Assembly: GCA_946540675.1 (NCBI GenBank)
Contig: CAMNIW010000018.1
Location: 1-12,308, forward strand
DNA length: 12,308 nucleotides
Origin: an uncultured Clostridia bacterium
GTDB lineage: Bacteria > Bacillota > Clostridia > Christensenellales > Borkfalkiaceae
Reading direction: 5' to 3'
A program made the translations under genes and the position numbers. A model generated the notes under the pieces. That model saw nothing but the letters and a program-made list of their open reading frames with translations. It had not been told where the DNA came from and did no database searches. Positions 1-6,176 of this stretch are shown one piece after another. Every line of letters starts with the position of its first letter. Within the stretch, counting starts at the first letter, position 1.

Positions 1-313
1 CGTCTCTATGCAGGCTCGCGACGGTGTAGTCGAGTTTGCCGAGAATATCTTCGGGCAGATCGACTTCGCCTTTAACATTATATATATTGAGTTCCGCGCC
101 GTAAAGTATCCGCACGCCGAAAAGTTTTTTGTCGGCGTATCCGAGACTGCGAAAATAACTCTCTTTCGCGCCCGTCGGCATCTTTGGCGCGTGGTCGCAT
201 ATACCGAGCGCGGAAAGGCCGCGTTTTGCCGCTTCTCTCGCGAGATCCGTGACGGTATCCCGCGTCGCGTGTCCGCTCGCTACGGTATGCGTATGCAAAT
301 CCGTTATCATCAT
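1..313 (-). CDS. PHP-domain phosphoesterase, YcdX-like (partial, C-terminus outside window)
   Basis: This gene reads on the minus strand from ATG ATG at 313-308 and runs off the left edge, so only about 104 N-terminal residues are visible. The translation begins MMITDLHTHTVASGHATRDT and contains the PHP metal-binding HTH motif, a later CDHAPKMPTGAKESYF stretch, a GAELNI segment and a LDYTVASLHRD segment. This is the YcdX-like layout, in which histidines and acidic residues hold a cluster of divalent metals and hydrolyse phosphoesters in the cytoplasm. The exact substrate cannot be read from the sequence. The gene is divergent from the BMC operon and is probably an unrelated housekeeping gene marking the left border of the locus. 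The second ATG (310) is equally possible as a start. No good Shine-Dalgarno site is visible, only AGAGAAAG about 17 bases upstream. Confidence 0.85.
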   Translation of the reverse strand, partial: MMITDLHTHTVASGHATRDTVTDLAREAAKRGLSALGICDHAPKMPTGAKESYFRSLGYADKKLFGVRILYGAELNIYNVKGEVDLPEDILGKLDYTVASLHRD

Positions 314-319
314 ATTTTT

Positions 320-348
320 ATTATATATCAACTTTCTCTAAAAAACAA
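320..348 (-). promoter_or_regulatory. Possible promoter of the PHP gene
   Basis: On the minus strand TTGTTT (348-343) and TATAAT (325-320) are separated by 17 bases. The -10 box ends only 6 bases before the ATG at 313, so a transcript started here would be leaderless or nearly so, which fits the lack of a clear ribosome site. The region is very A+T-rich, so chance similarity is possible. Confidence 0.35.
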
Positions 349-381
349 TAAAAATAACACAAATTTTTATCAAACTGCCCG

Positions 382-437
382 AAAACAACAAAAAACAACA
401 ACACAAATCAAAAATTTTGTGAGTTTTTTGTTGTTTT
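382..437. promoter_or_regulatory. Large inverted repeat, candidate operator of the BMC operon
   Basis: A perfect 15-base arm AAAACAACAAAAAAC (382-396) is repeated inverted at 423-437, with a 26-base centre. The right arm ends 3 bases before the -35 box at 441. Nested inside are CACAAA (402-407) with TTTGTG (416-421), and CAACACAAA (399-407) with TTTGTGTTG (435-443), which overlaps the -35 box. The octamer AACACAAA occurs at 356-363, 400-407 and inverted at 435-442, and again at 9117-9124 before the DeoR gene. Position and symmetry suggest binding of a repressor, most simply the operon's own DeoR protein. That link is inference. Confidence 0.55.
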
Positions 438-440
438 GTG

Positions 441-469
441 TTGACATTGCGGTTTTTGTATAGTATAAT
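441..469 (+). promoter_or_regulatory. Main sigma-A-type promoter of the BMC operon
   Basis: TTGACA (441-446) and TATAAT (464-469) are both exact consensus hexamers with an optimal 17-base spacer. Transcription would start near 476, giving a leader of about 70 bases to the first well-supported start codon at 548. Such a strong promoter next to a large inverted repeat is typical of a gene set kept off by a repressor and strongly induced by substrate. No other clear promoter was seen before the terminator at 11168-11192. Confidence 0.85.
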
Positions 470-547
470 TTAATTGAAAAATAAGAGTGGAGCAGGATTG
501 TCCTTGATTTGGGTATGGAGATAAAGATACCGGAAAACGGAGAAAAG

Positions 548-889
548 ATGCGCATTGTACAGGAACTCGTTCCCGGCAAGCAGATAAGCATAGCGCACGT
601 AATAGCCAACCCCGATCCGATAATGTATCGGAAACTCGGACTTAATCCTGCCGTCGACTATTCCAAAAACTCTATCGGCGTCGTGTGTATGACTCCTGCG
701 GAGTCCGCGATAGTGCTCGCCGACGTCGCGATAAAGGCGAGCGGTGCGGAGATAGGTTTTGTCGACAGGTTCAGCGGCACGCTTATTCTGCTCGGCACGG
801 TGTCGGAAGTCACGGCTTCGATAGAAGCGGTTTTGTCTTACGCGTCGAAGATGCTTAAATTCACAGTCTGCGACTTTACCAAGACCTGA
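548..889 (+). CDS. BMC shell protein, EutS/PduU type (circularly permuted hexamer)
   Basis: This 113-residue protein aligns from memory along its whole length with EutS and PduU: RIVQELVPGKQISIAHVIANP at the start, LGLNPAVD, SIGVVCMTPAESAIVLADVAIKA, then EIGFVDRFSGTLILLGTVSEV and the C-terminal CDFTKT. These proteins have a circularly permuted BMC fold and form hexamers whose pore is capped by a small N-terminal beta-barrel. The start at 548 is chosen because GGAGA (539-543) sits at the right distance and the length matches the family (about 111-116 residues). In-frame ATG 515 or TTG 509 would add 11-13 residues rich in charge. It is the first gene of the operon, and its TGA overlaps the ATG of the next gene by one base, indicating translational coupling. 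Confidence 0.9.
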   Translation: MRIVQELVPGKQISIAHVIANPDPIMYRKLGLNPAVDYSKNSIGVVCMTPAESAIVLADVAIKASGAEIGFVDRFSGTLILLGTVSEVTASIEAVLSYASKMLKFTVCDFTKT

Positions 890-1332
890 TGAAAAAGAAG
901 ATAATGTTTATGGGTAGAAGCGGCGCGGGCAAGACGACGTTGACGCAGGCGCTCTACGGCGAAGACATAGAGTATCACAAGACTCAATACGTAAATTACA
1001 GTCAATATATAATAGACCCGCCGGGGGAATACATCGAAGACAAGCAGTTCGGCTTTGCTCTCGCGCTGTATTCTTACGAAGTGGACGTGATAGGATTTAT
1101 TCTCGCGGCAAACGAGCCGTTCTCGCTCTATTCGCCTGCGACCACCGCGACGGCGACGAGAGAAGTCATAGGAATCGTCACGCAGATAAACGCCGACGGC
1201 GCGGACAGGGAACTCGCGGCGGAGTGGCTCAGGATAGCCGGTTGCGAAAAAGTTTTTTTTATCGACTCGGTAACGAGAGAAGGTCTGGACGAACTGATAG
1301 CCTATCTCGGCTGGGACGAAGAAAATAAATAA
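889..1332 (+). CDS. EutP/PduV-type small GTPase
   Basis: This is a 147-residue P-loop protein of the EutP/PduV family found with BMC operons. The Walker A motif GRSGAGKTT is at residues 9-17, and a G3-like DPPGEY is at 43-48 (EutP has DTPGEY). The usual G4 NKxD/TKxD is replaced by VTQINAD (97-103), so the guanine-specifying lysine is absent and nucleotide specificity may be relaxed. The C-terminus keeps the family-like stretch IDSVTREGLDELIAYLGW. The role of the family is unsettled: proposals include shell association, cytoskeletal tethering and, for EutP, acetate kinase activity. If the last held here it could supply the acyl kinase missing from the locus. It overlaps the EutS-type gene by one base and precedes the aldolase by 41 bases. 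Confidence 0.85.
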   Translation: MKKKIMFMGRSGAGKTTLTQALYGEDIEYHKTQYVNYSQYIIDPPGEYIEDKQFGFALALYSYEVDVIGFILAANEPFSLYSPATTATATREVIGIVTQINADGADRELAAEWLRIAGCEKVFFIDSVTREGLDELIAYLGWDEENK

Positions 1333-1373
1333 GTAAACAAATATAACGTCAATATACAATCAAGGAGAGAAAA

Positions 1374-2195
1374 ATGGTCAACGAATTTGAAATCAAAAAA
1401 CAAATTTGCGAAATCGGAAAAAGGATTTACAATCAGGGTATGGTTGCCGCCAACGACGGAAATATTTCGGTCAAGATAAGCGACAACGAATTTCTTTGCA
1501 CCCCGACGGGCGTGTCCAAAGGATTTATGACTCCCGAATTTATCTGCAAGGTAGACAGAGACGGAAAGGTCATTCAGGCTAACCCCGGTTTCAAGCCGTC
1601 TTCCGAGATCAAGATGCATATGAGAGTTTACAGGGAAAGACCCGACGTCAATTCGGTAGTGCACGCTCACCCGATATACGCGACGTCTTTCGCGATAGCG
1701 GGCATTCCGCTCACTCAGCCCATAATGCCCGAAGCGGTCATCGCTCTCGGATGCGTACCCATAGCCGAATACGGCACGCCTTCCACCGAAGAGATCCCCG
1801 ACGCGGTATCGAAATATCTTCAATACTTCGACGCGGTCCTTCTCGCCAACCACGGCGCGCTCACTTATTCGGACACCCTTCTCAACGCCTATCACAAGAT
1901 GGAATCGGTAGAGTTTTACGCTAAACTTCTTTTCAATTCCAGACTTCTCGGCGGACCGAAGGAACTTTCCGAAGAGCAGGTGCAAAGGCTTTACGAGATA
2001 CGCCGTCAGTTCGGACTCAAAGGCAAACATCCCGCCAACATTTGTCTCAACAACAAGAACGGAGAGAAGAGTTGTCATAACTGCGGCGGAAACTGCCAGT
2101 CTATTCCTTCGGCGAAAACCGCGGGGACGAGCGATGCGGACGTAGTCGCGGAGATAACCAAAAGGGTACTCGAACAACTCGGTCTTAAAAAATAA
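1374..2195 (+). CDS. Class II sugar-phosphate aldolase (fuculose/rhamnulose-1-P type) with C-terminal encapsulation tail
   Basis: This 273-residue zinc aldolase is predicted to split L-fuculose-1-phosphate or a related deoxyketose phosphate into DHAP and L-lactaldehyde. Family hallmarks are ANDGNIS (26-32), the phosphate-binding TPTGVSKG (43-50), catalytic Glu in KPSSEIKMH (E78), zinc ligands in HAHP (H97, H99) and H160 in LANHGA. The catalytic domain ends near residue 215, the normal length for FucA-type enzymes. About 55 extra residues follow: a linker with CHNCGGNC (234-241), a short flexible part, and a final helix DADVVAEITKRVLEQLG (254-270) with the alternating hydrophobic pattern of encapsulation peptides. 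The start at 1374 has GGAGA at 1364-1368. This is the substrate-defining enzyme of the locus. Fuculose versus rhamnulose phosphate cannot be decided from sequence. Confidence 0.9.
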   Translation: MVNEFEIKKQICEIGKRIYNQGMVAANDGNISVKISDNEFLCTPTGVSKGFMTPEFICKVDRDGKVIQANPGFKPSSEIKMHMRVYRERPDVNSVVHAHPIYATSFAIAGIPLTQPIMPEAVIALGCVPIAEYGTPSTEEIPDAVSKYLQYFDAVLLANHGALTYSDTLLNAYHKMESVEFYAKLLFNSRLLGGPKELSEEQVQRLYEIRRQFGLKGKHPANICLNNKNGEKSCHNCGGNCQSIPSAKTAGTSDADVVAEITKRVLEQLGLKK

Positions 2196-2207
2196 TCGGA
2201 GGCCAAA

Positions 2208-3593
2208 ATGAAATTTACCGAAAACGAAGTCGCCGAACTCGTCAAAGAAGTCGTAGCGAAGATCCAACTTGAAACGCCGCAGGCGGAAGCGGGCATTTTC
2301 GACGATATGAACGACGCGATCGCGGCGGCTAAGGAAGCGCAGAAAGTCGTAAGGGCGATGTCTCTCGACGCGCGCGAAAAGGTCATAGCGAATATAAGGA
2401 AAAAGACGAAAGAAAACGCCGAAATTCTCGCCCGTATGGGCGTCGAAGAAACGGGAATGGGCAACGTCGGACACAAGATATTAAAGCATAATCTCGTTGC
2501 CGAAATGACCCCGGGGACCGAAGATCTCAAAACGACCGCGTGGTCGGGAGATAAGGGACTTACCCTTATCGAGATGGGACCTTTCGGAGTTATCGGAGCG
2601 ATAACCCCGTGCACCAACCCCAGCGAAACGATAATCTGCAACACGATAGGGATGTTCGCGGCGGGCAACACGGTCGTATTCAATACCCACCCGGCGGCGG
2701 TAAAGACGTCCAATTACGCCGTCAATATGATAAACAGGGCTTCGGTGGAAGCGGGCGGACCTTCCAACATCTGTTGCGCTTTGAGAAAGCCGACTATCGA
2801 GTCGAGCGGAGTCATGATGCACCACAAGGATATACAACTTCTCGTGGCGACGGGCGGTCCGGGCGTAGTTACGGCTGTACTTTCTTCGGGTAAGCGCGGA
2901 ATAGGCGCGGGCGCGGGCAATCCGCCGGCTCTCGTCGACGAGACCGCGGACGTAAGAAAGGCGGCGGAAGACATAGTAAACGGCTGTACTTTCGACAACA
3001 ACCTTCCGTGCATAGCGGAAAAGGAAATAGTCGCGGTAGACAGCGTTTGCGACCGACTTATTAAATATATGGTGGAAGAACAGGGCTGTTATCTCGCGTC
3101 AAAGGAGATACAGGACAAACTCGTCGCCACCGTGATAACCCCCAAGGGGTTGAACAGGAAATGCGTCGGAAGAAGCGCGAAAGCCCTTCTCAAAATGGTC
3201 GGAGTCGACGTTCCGGACAGCATACGCTGCATAACGTTCGAAGGCGAAAAGGAGCATCCGCTCATCGCTACCGAACTTATGATGCCCATACTCGGCGTTG
3301 TCAGGGCAAAGGACTTCGACGACGCGGTCGAAAAGGCGCTTTGGCTCGAACACGGCAACAGGCACTCGGCGCATATACACTCTAAAAACATAGATCACAT
3401 AACGGCGTACGCAAAGGCTATGGACACGGCGATACTCGTCAAAAACGGTCCGTCCTACGCGGCGCTCGGCTTCGGCGGAGAAGGCTACTGCACGTTCACG
3501 ATAGCAAGTCGTACGGGCGAAGGTCTGACCGCGGCGCACACTTTCACCAAGTCGAGAAGGTGCGTTATGACCGAAAATTTATGTATCAGATAA
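2208..3593 (+). CDS. pduP: CoA-acylating aldehyde dehydrogenase, PduP/EutE type
   Basis: This 461-residue enzyme belongs to the BMC aldehyde dehydrogenases, which convert an aldehyde plus CoA and NAD+ to acyl-CoA and NADH. Residues 1-20 (MKFTENEVAELVKEVVAKIQ) form an N-terminal amphipathic encapsulation helix. ITPCTNPSE (132-140) and the nucleotide-binding GAGNPPALVD (235-244) are conserved, and the catalytic cysteine is C268 in NNLPCIAEKE. The C-terminal half has the expected GFGGEGY (421-427) and TFTKSRR (445-451) segments. Length is normal and no active-site residue appears lost. GGAGG (2199-2203) precedes the start. In this context the natural substrate is probably lactaldehyde, giving lactyl-CoA, or propionaldehyde if a diol dehydratase is encoded elsewhere. 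Confidence 0.93.
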   Translation: MKFTENEVAELVKEVVAKIQLETPQAEAGIFDDMNDAIAAAKEAQKVVRAMSLDAREKVIANIRKKTKENAEILARMGVEETGMGNVGHKILKHNLVAEMTPGTEDLKTTAWSGDKGLTLIEMGPFGVIGAITPCTNPSETIICNTIGMFAAGNTVVFNTHPAAVKTSNYAVNMINRASVEAGGPSNICCALRKPTIESSGVMMHHKDIQLLVATGGPGVVTAVLSSGKRGIGAGAGNPPALVDETADVRKAAEDIVNGCTFDNNLPCIAEKEIVAVDSVCDRLIKYMVEEQGCYLASKEIQDKLVATVITPKGLNRKCVGRSAKALLKMVGVDVPDSIRCITFEGEKEHPLIATELMMPILGVVRAKDFDDAVEKALWLEHGNRHSAHIHSKNIDHITAYAKAMDTAILVKNGPSYAALGFGGEGYCTFTIASRTGEGLTAAHTFTKSRRCVMTENLCIR

Positions 3594-3605
3594 ACGGAGA
3601 ACGAT

Positions 3606-4802
3606 ATGGACGCAAATAACATAGAAGAAATAGTAAGAAAGATATTGTCCGATATGAAGGGCGGAAGCGTTTCGGCTCCCAAGGCGAGCGGCCCGATACC
3701 CGAAAAGGCGAGAGTCGCTATGCTCGTCGAAAAGGAAAGATTCGAAATTCAGGAGTATAAGATCCCCGAAGTCGGCGACGGCGATATTCTCGTAAAGGTC
3801 GAAGGGTGCGGCGTATGCGGCACCGACGCGCATGAGTTCAAGAGAGATCCGTTCGGTCTTATCCCCGTAGTTCTCGGACACGAAGGCACGGGCGAAATCG
3901 TCAAGATGGGCAAAGACGTAAAATTCGACAGCGCGGGCAAACCGCTCGCAGTCGGAGATAAGGTCGTTACCTGTATGATATTCGGCGACGAGCCGGAGAT
4001 CACGATGTTCGATCTCAACAAACAGAACGTTGGCAAAGCCGACGTTTACGGACTTATCAAGCACGACGGCGACAACTACTTCACGGGTTGGTTCGGAGAT
4101 TACATACTTATAAAGAAGGGTTCGTCCGTCTTCAACGTCAGCGATCTCGATCTCGATTCGAGAATACTCATCGAGCCCTGCGCGGTGTTGGTTCACGCCG
4201 TAGAGAGAGCCAAGACCACGGGAATACTCAGGTTCAATTCGAGAGTGGTGGTACAAGGTTGCGGCCCCATCGGACTTATATGTATAGCCGTACTCCGCAC
4301 TATGGGCATAGAGAACATAGTGGCGGTCGACGGCAACGAGCAAAGGCTTGCCTTTGCCAAGCGTATGGGTGCGGAAAAATCGGTCGATTTCAGGAACTAT
4401 AAGGGAGCGGAAGCGCTCGGCGAAGCCGTTCACGAAGTATTCGGCGGACATTATGCGGACTTCGGTTTCCAGTGCACGGGCAACCCCGTAGCGCACGCCA
4501 ACATCTACAAGATGATAAGGAAAGGCGGCGGACTTTGCGAACTCGGCTTCTTTATCAACGGCGGCGACGCGACGATAAATCCGCACTTCGACCTTTGCGC
4601 AAAGGAGATAACGCTCGTCGGAAGTTGGGTATACACGCTCAGGGATTACGCGACGACGTTCGACTTTTTGAAGCGCGCTCAGGGTATAGGACTTCCCATA
4701 AAGGAACTCATAACCCACAGATTCCCGCTCGACAAGATAAACGACGCGTTAAAGACCAACCTTGCCATGCAGGGACTCAAAATAGCGATAATAAACAACT
4801 GA
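3606..4802 (+). CDS. Zinc-dependent alcohol dehydrogenase (MDR family) with N-terminal encapsulation peptide
   Basis: This 398-residue medium-chain dehydrogenase has a GroES-like catalytic domain with CGVCGTDAHEF (68-78), GHEGTGEIVKMG (91-102) and EPCAV (190-194), followed by a Rossmann domain with GCGPIGL (218-224). The probable catalytic zinc ligands are C71, H92 and E93 or E190. The cysteine-rich structural-zinc loop of classical alcohol dehydrogenases is missing; the matching region (about 123-160) has one cysteine and resembles a remodelled lobe. Residues 1-18 (MDANNIEEIVRKILSDMK) form an encapsulation-type helix, joined by a Gly/Ser/Pro/Ala-rich linker to the enzyme, which starts near residue 35. 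It likely reduces lactaldehyde to 1,2-propanediol (or propanal to propanol), regenerating NAD+ for the aldehyde dehydrogenase, a job done by the iron enzyme PduQ in classical Pdu operons. It starts 12 bases after the previous stop. Confidence 0.88.
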   Translation: MDANNIEEIVRKILSDMKGGSVSAPKASGPIPEKARVAMLVEKERFEIQEYKIPEVGDGDILVKVEGCGVCGTDAHEFKRDPFGLIPVVLGHEGTGEIVKMGKDVKFDSAGKPLAVGDKVVTCMIFGDEPEITMFDLNKQNVGKADVYGLIKHDGDNYFTGWFGDYILIKKGSSVFNVSDLDLDSRILIEPCAVLVHAVERAKTTGILRFNSRVVVQGCGPIGLICIAVLRTMGIENIVAVDGNEQRLAFAKRMGAEKSVDFRNYKGAEALGEAVHEVFGGHYADFGFQCTGNPVAHANIYKMIRKGGGLCELGFFINGGDATINPHFDLCAKEITLVGSWVYTLRDYATTFDFLKRAQGIGLPIKELITHRFPLDKINDALKTNLAMQGLKIAIINN

Positions 4803-4823
4803 CGGTATAAATTACGGCAAGCC

Positions 4824-4839
4824 CCGCCGTTCGCGGCGG
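4824..4839 (+). other. UUCG-tetraloop hairpin between cargo and shell genes
   Basis: CCGCCG (4824-4829), loop TTCG, CGGCGG (4834-4839) form a perfect six-pair G+C stem closed by a very stable UUCG loop. The sequence after it is AAAAAC, not a T-run, so it is not an intrinsic terminator. It lies 18 bases before the first BMC-H start codon and may block 3' exonucleases or mark an RNA processing site. Confidence 0.6.
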
Positions 4840-4856
4840 AAAAACGAAGGTAAACT

Positions 4857-5171
4857 ATGTCAAAAGCAGTAGGAATATTGGAAGTATACGGATTGACGAC
4901 GGCGTTCGTCGCGGCGGACGCGGCGTGTAAAGCGGCGGACGTCACTCTGGAAAACTTCGACAAAAACAAACCGGCAAACGCCGACAAACTCCCCGTGCCC
5001 CTGCTCGTCACGATAAAGATACGCGGAGACGTATCGGCGGTGGAAGAGGGACTCAAAGCGGCGAGAGCGGCGGCGGAAAGTCTTACGGGCGTAGTTGCCG
5101 AACACATTATAGCAAATCCCGCGGAAGACACGCAAAAAATGCTTGTTTTAAGCGGAATGGATAAAAAATAG
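4857..5171 (+). CDS. BMC-H shell protein with enlarged pore-side loop
   Basis: This 104-residue protein contains one BMC domain: KAVGILEVYGLTTAFVAADAA at the start, then VTIKIRGDVSAVEEGLKAARAAAE and AEHIIANP near the end. Such proteins form hexamers that tile the shell facets. Between the second and third conserved strands it has 19 residues (from ENFDKNK to PVPLL) where the canonical paralogue at 5198 has 10, so the pore-side segment is about nine residues longer and lacks the usual KIGSG pore motif. Proline and Asp/Lys residues dominate the insert. The start has GAAGG (4846-4850) upstream. Whether the loop narrows the pore or makes a lateral contact cannot be told from sequence. Confidence 0.9.
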   Translation: MSKAVGILEVYGLTTAFVAADAACKAADVTLENFDKNKPANADKLPVPLLVTIKIRGDVSAVEEGLKAARAAAESLTGVVAEHIIANPAEDTQKMLVLSGMDKK

Positions 5172-5197
5172 AAAATAAAATCGGAGGAAAAAATATT

Positions 5198-5479
5198 ATG
5201 GCACTCGAAGCATTGGGAATGGTTGAAACCAGAGGACTTACCGCGGCTATAGAAGCGGCGGATTCCATGGTAAAAGCGGCTCAGGTAACTCTTATCGGAA
5301 CGGAGAAGATCGGAAGCGGTCTTGTTACCGTAATGGTAAGGGGCGACGTCGGCGCCGTCAAAGCGGCTGTCGAAGCGGGCTCCGCCAACGCCGCAAGACT
5401 CGGCGAACTCGTAGCGACTCACGTTATCCCCAGACCGCACGGCGACGTAGAGAAAATTTTGCCTTCTTTTAACAAATAA
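5198..5479 (+). CDS. BMC-H shell protein, canonical PduA/PduJ/EutM type (copy 1)
   Basis: This 93-residue, single-domain hexameric shell protein has all typical features: EALGMVETRGLTAAIEAADS at the start, the pore loop KIGSG (37-41), VTVMVRGDVGAV and the C-terminal THVIPRPHGDVEKILP. KIGSG pores in PduA-type hexamers are thought to pass small polar metabolites such as propanediol. GGAGG (5182-5186) gives a strong ribosome site, suggesting this is a major facet protein. The protein differs from the one at 5881 at only five of the first 89 positions (Q29N, T31V, A56S, R67K, G82N), so the two arose by recent duplication or are kept alike by gene conversion. Confidence 0.95.
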   Translation: MALEALGMVETRGLTAAIEAADSMVKAAQVTLIGTEKIGSGLVTVMVRGDVGAVKAAVEAGSANAARLGELVATHVIPRPHGDVEKILPSFNK

Positions 5480-5504
5480 TTATTGAATTTTCGGTACGTA
5501 CACA

Positions 5505-5861
5505 ATGAAAAAGGCTCTTGGATTTTTTGAAATATCGGGCGTAGTCGCCGCCGTAACGGCGCTTGACCTGATGGCGAAGGCGGCTGACGTCGAATTCGTC
5601 ACCTGGGAAAAGAAACTCGGCGGCAGGCTCGTGACGATCATAATCCGCGGCGAGGTATCCGCGGTGACCGCGGCGATCGAGGCTGCTTATTCCGGCGGAA
5701 TAAGAAAGCCCGCTTGCAAGGCGGTTATCGCCAACCCGCACGAAGAAGTGGAGAGAATTGTCCAGAAGAGCAGAGACAGGCTTTATAAGACGTTACAGGC
5801 TCAGGCGGAAAAGACTGAACAAAAATCTGCAAATAACGAAAGTTATATAAAAGAAGTATAA
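5505..5861 (+). CDS. BMC-H shell protein with C-terminal extension
   Basis: This 118-residue protein has a divergent BMC domain: KALGFFEISGVVAAVTALDLMAKAADVEF, then a pore segment KKLGGRL in place of KIGSGL, then VTIIIRGEVSAVTAAIEAA and AVIANPHEEVERIV. After the domain (about residue 88) comes an extension of some 30 residues rich in Gln, Lys, Glu and Asn, predicted to be helical then flexible. It has no cysteines, unlike the Fe-S extension of PduK. The gene lies between the two near-identical BMC-H genes. No clear Shine-Dalgarno site precedes ATG 5505, so translation may be low, which would suit a minor shell component. The tail could be a docking surface inside or outside the shell. Confidence 0.9.
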   Translation: MKKALGFFEISGVVAAVTALDLMAKAADVEFVTWEKKLGGRLVTIIIRGEVSAVTAAIEAAYSGGIRKPACKAVIANPHEEVERIVQKSRDRLYKTLQAQAEKTEQKSANNESYIKEV

Positions 5862-5880
5862 TAAAAAAGGAGAGAAAAAT

Positions 5881-6159
5881 ATGGCACTCGAAGCATTAGG
5901 AATGGTTGAAACAAGAGGACTTACCGCGGCTATCGAAGCGGCGGATTCCATGGTCAAAGCGGCCAACGTGGTTCTTATCGGAACGGAGAAGATCGGAAGC
6001 GGTCTCGTTACCGTAATGGTAAGGGGCGACGTCGGCGCGGTCAAGTCCGCGGTAGAAGCGGGTTCGGCTAACGCTGCCAAACTCGGCGAACTCGTAGCGA
6101 CTCACGTTATCCCCAGACCCCACAATGACGTCGAGAAGATTTTACCCGTACTCAAGTAA
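5881..6159 (+). CDS. BMC-H shell protein, canonical PduA/PduJ/EutM type (copy 2)
   Basis: This 92-residue hexameric shell protein is almost identical to the product at 5198-5479, including the KIGSG pore loop and the THVIPRPH segment. The nucleotide sequences are also very similar over the first 260 or so bases, then diverge at the last few codons (VLK here, SFNK there). The ribosome sites differ in sequence but both are strong (GGAGAG at 5869-5874 here). The five substitutions are conservative and lie outside the pore loop, so both probably make interchangeable facet tiles, and keeping two copies raises dose. It ends 135 bases before the phosphotransacylase gene, the largest gap inside the operon. 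Confidence 0.95.
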   Translation: MALEALGMVETRGLTAAIEAADSMVKAANVVLIGTEKIGSGLVTVMVRGDVGAVKSAVEAGSANAAKLGELVATHVIPRPHNDVEKILPVLK

Positions 6160-6176
6160 AATTTTTTGACACCTAC

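Noticed and set aside
509..547. Upstream in-frame starts (TTG 509, ATG 515) for the EutS-type protein
   Set aside because: The GGAGA at 539-543 and the family's normal N-terminus favour ATG 548. The extra residues do not resemble an encapsulation peptide or other known extension.
1252..1260. Run of eight T in the EutP-type gene as a phase-variable or slippage site
   Set aside because: The frame is intact, the run encodes plausible hydrophobic residues of a beta strand, and a single run gives no evidence for programmed slippage.
1302..2474. 390-codon open frame on the minus strand opposite the aldolase and aldehyde dehydrogenase genes
   Set aside because: It lies opposite two well-recognised enzymes, is rich in Arg, Phe and Tyr as expected of antisense frames here, and matches no family I recognise. 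Long antisense frames are common in this codon usage.
3579..4718. 379-codon open frame on the minus strand opposite the alcohol dehydrogenase gene
   Set aside because: Same reasoning: antisense shadow of a conserved gene, with no domain, no ribosome site and biased composition.
6166..6171. TTGACA before the hairpin cluster as a possible internal promoter
   Set aside because: No -10-like hexamer follows at 16-18 bases; that region is G+C-rich stem sequence.
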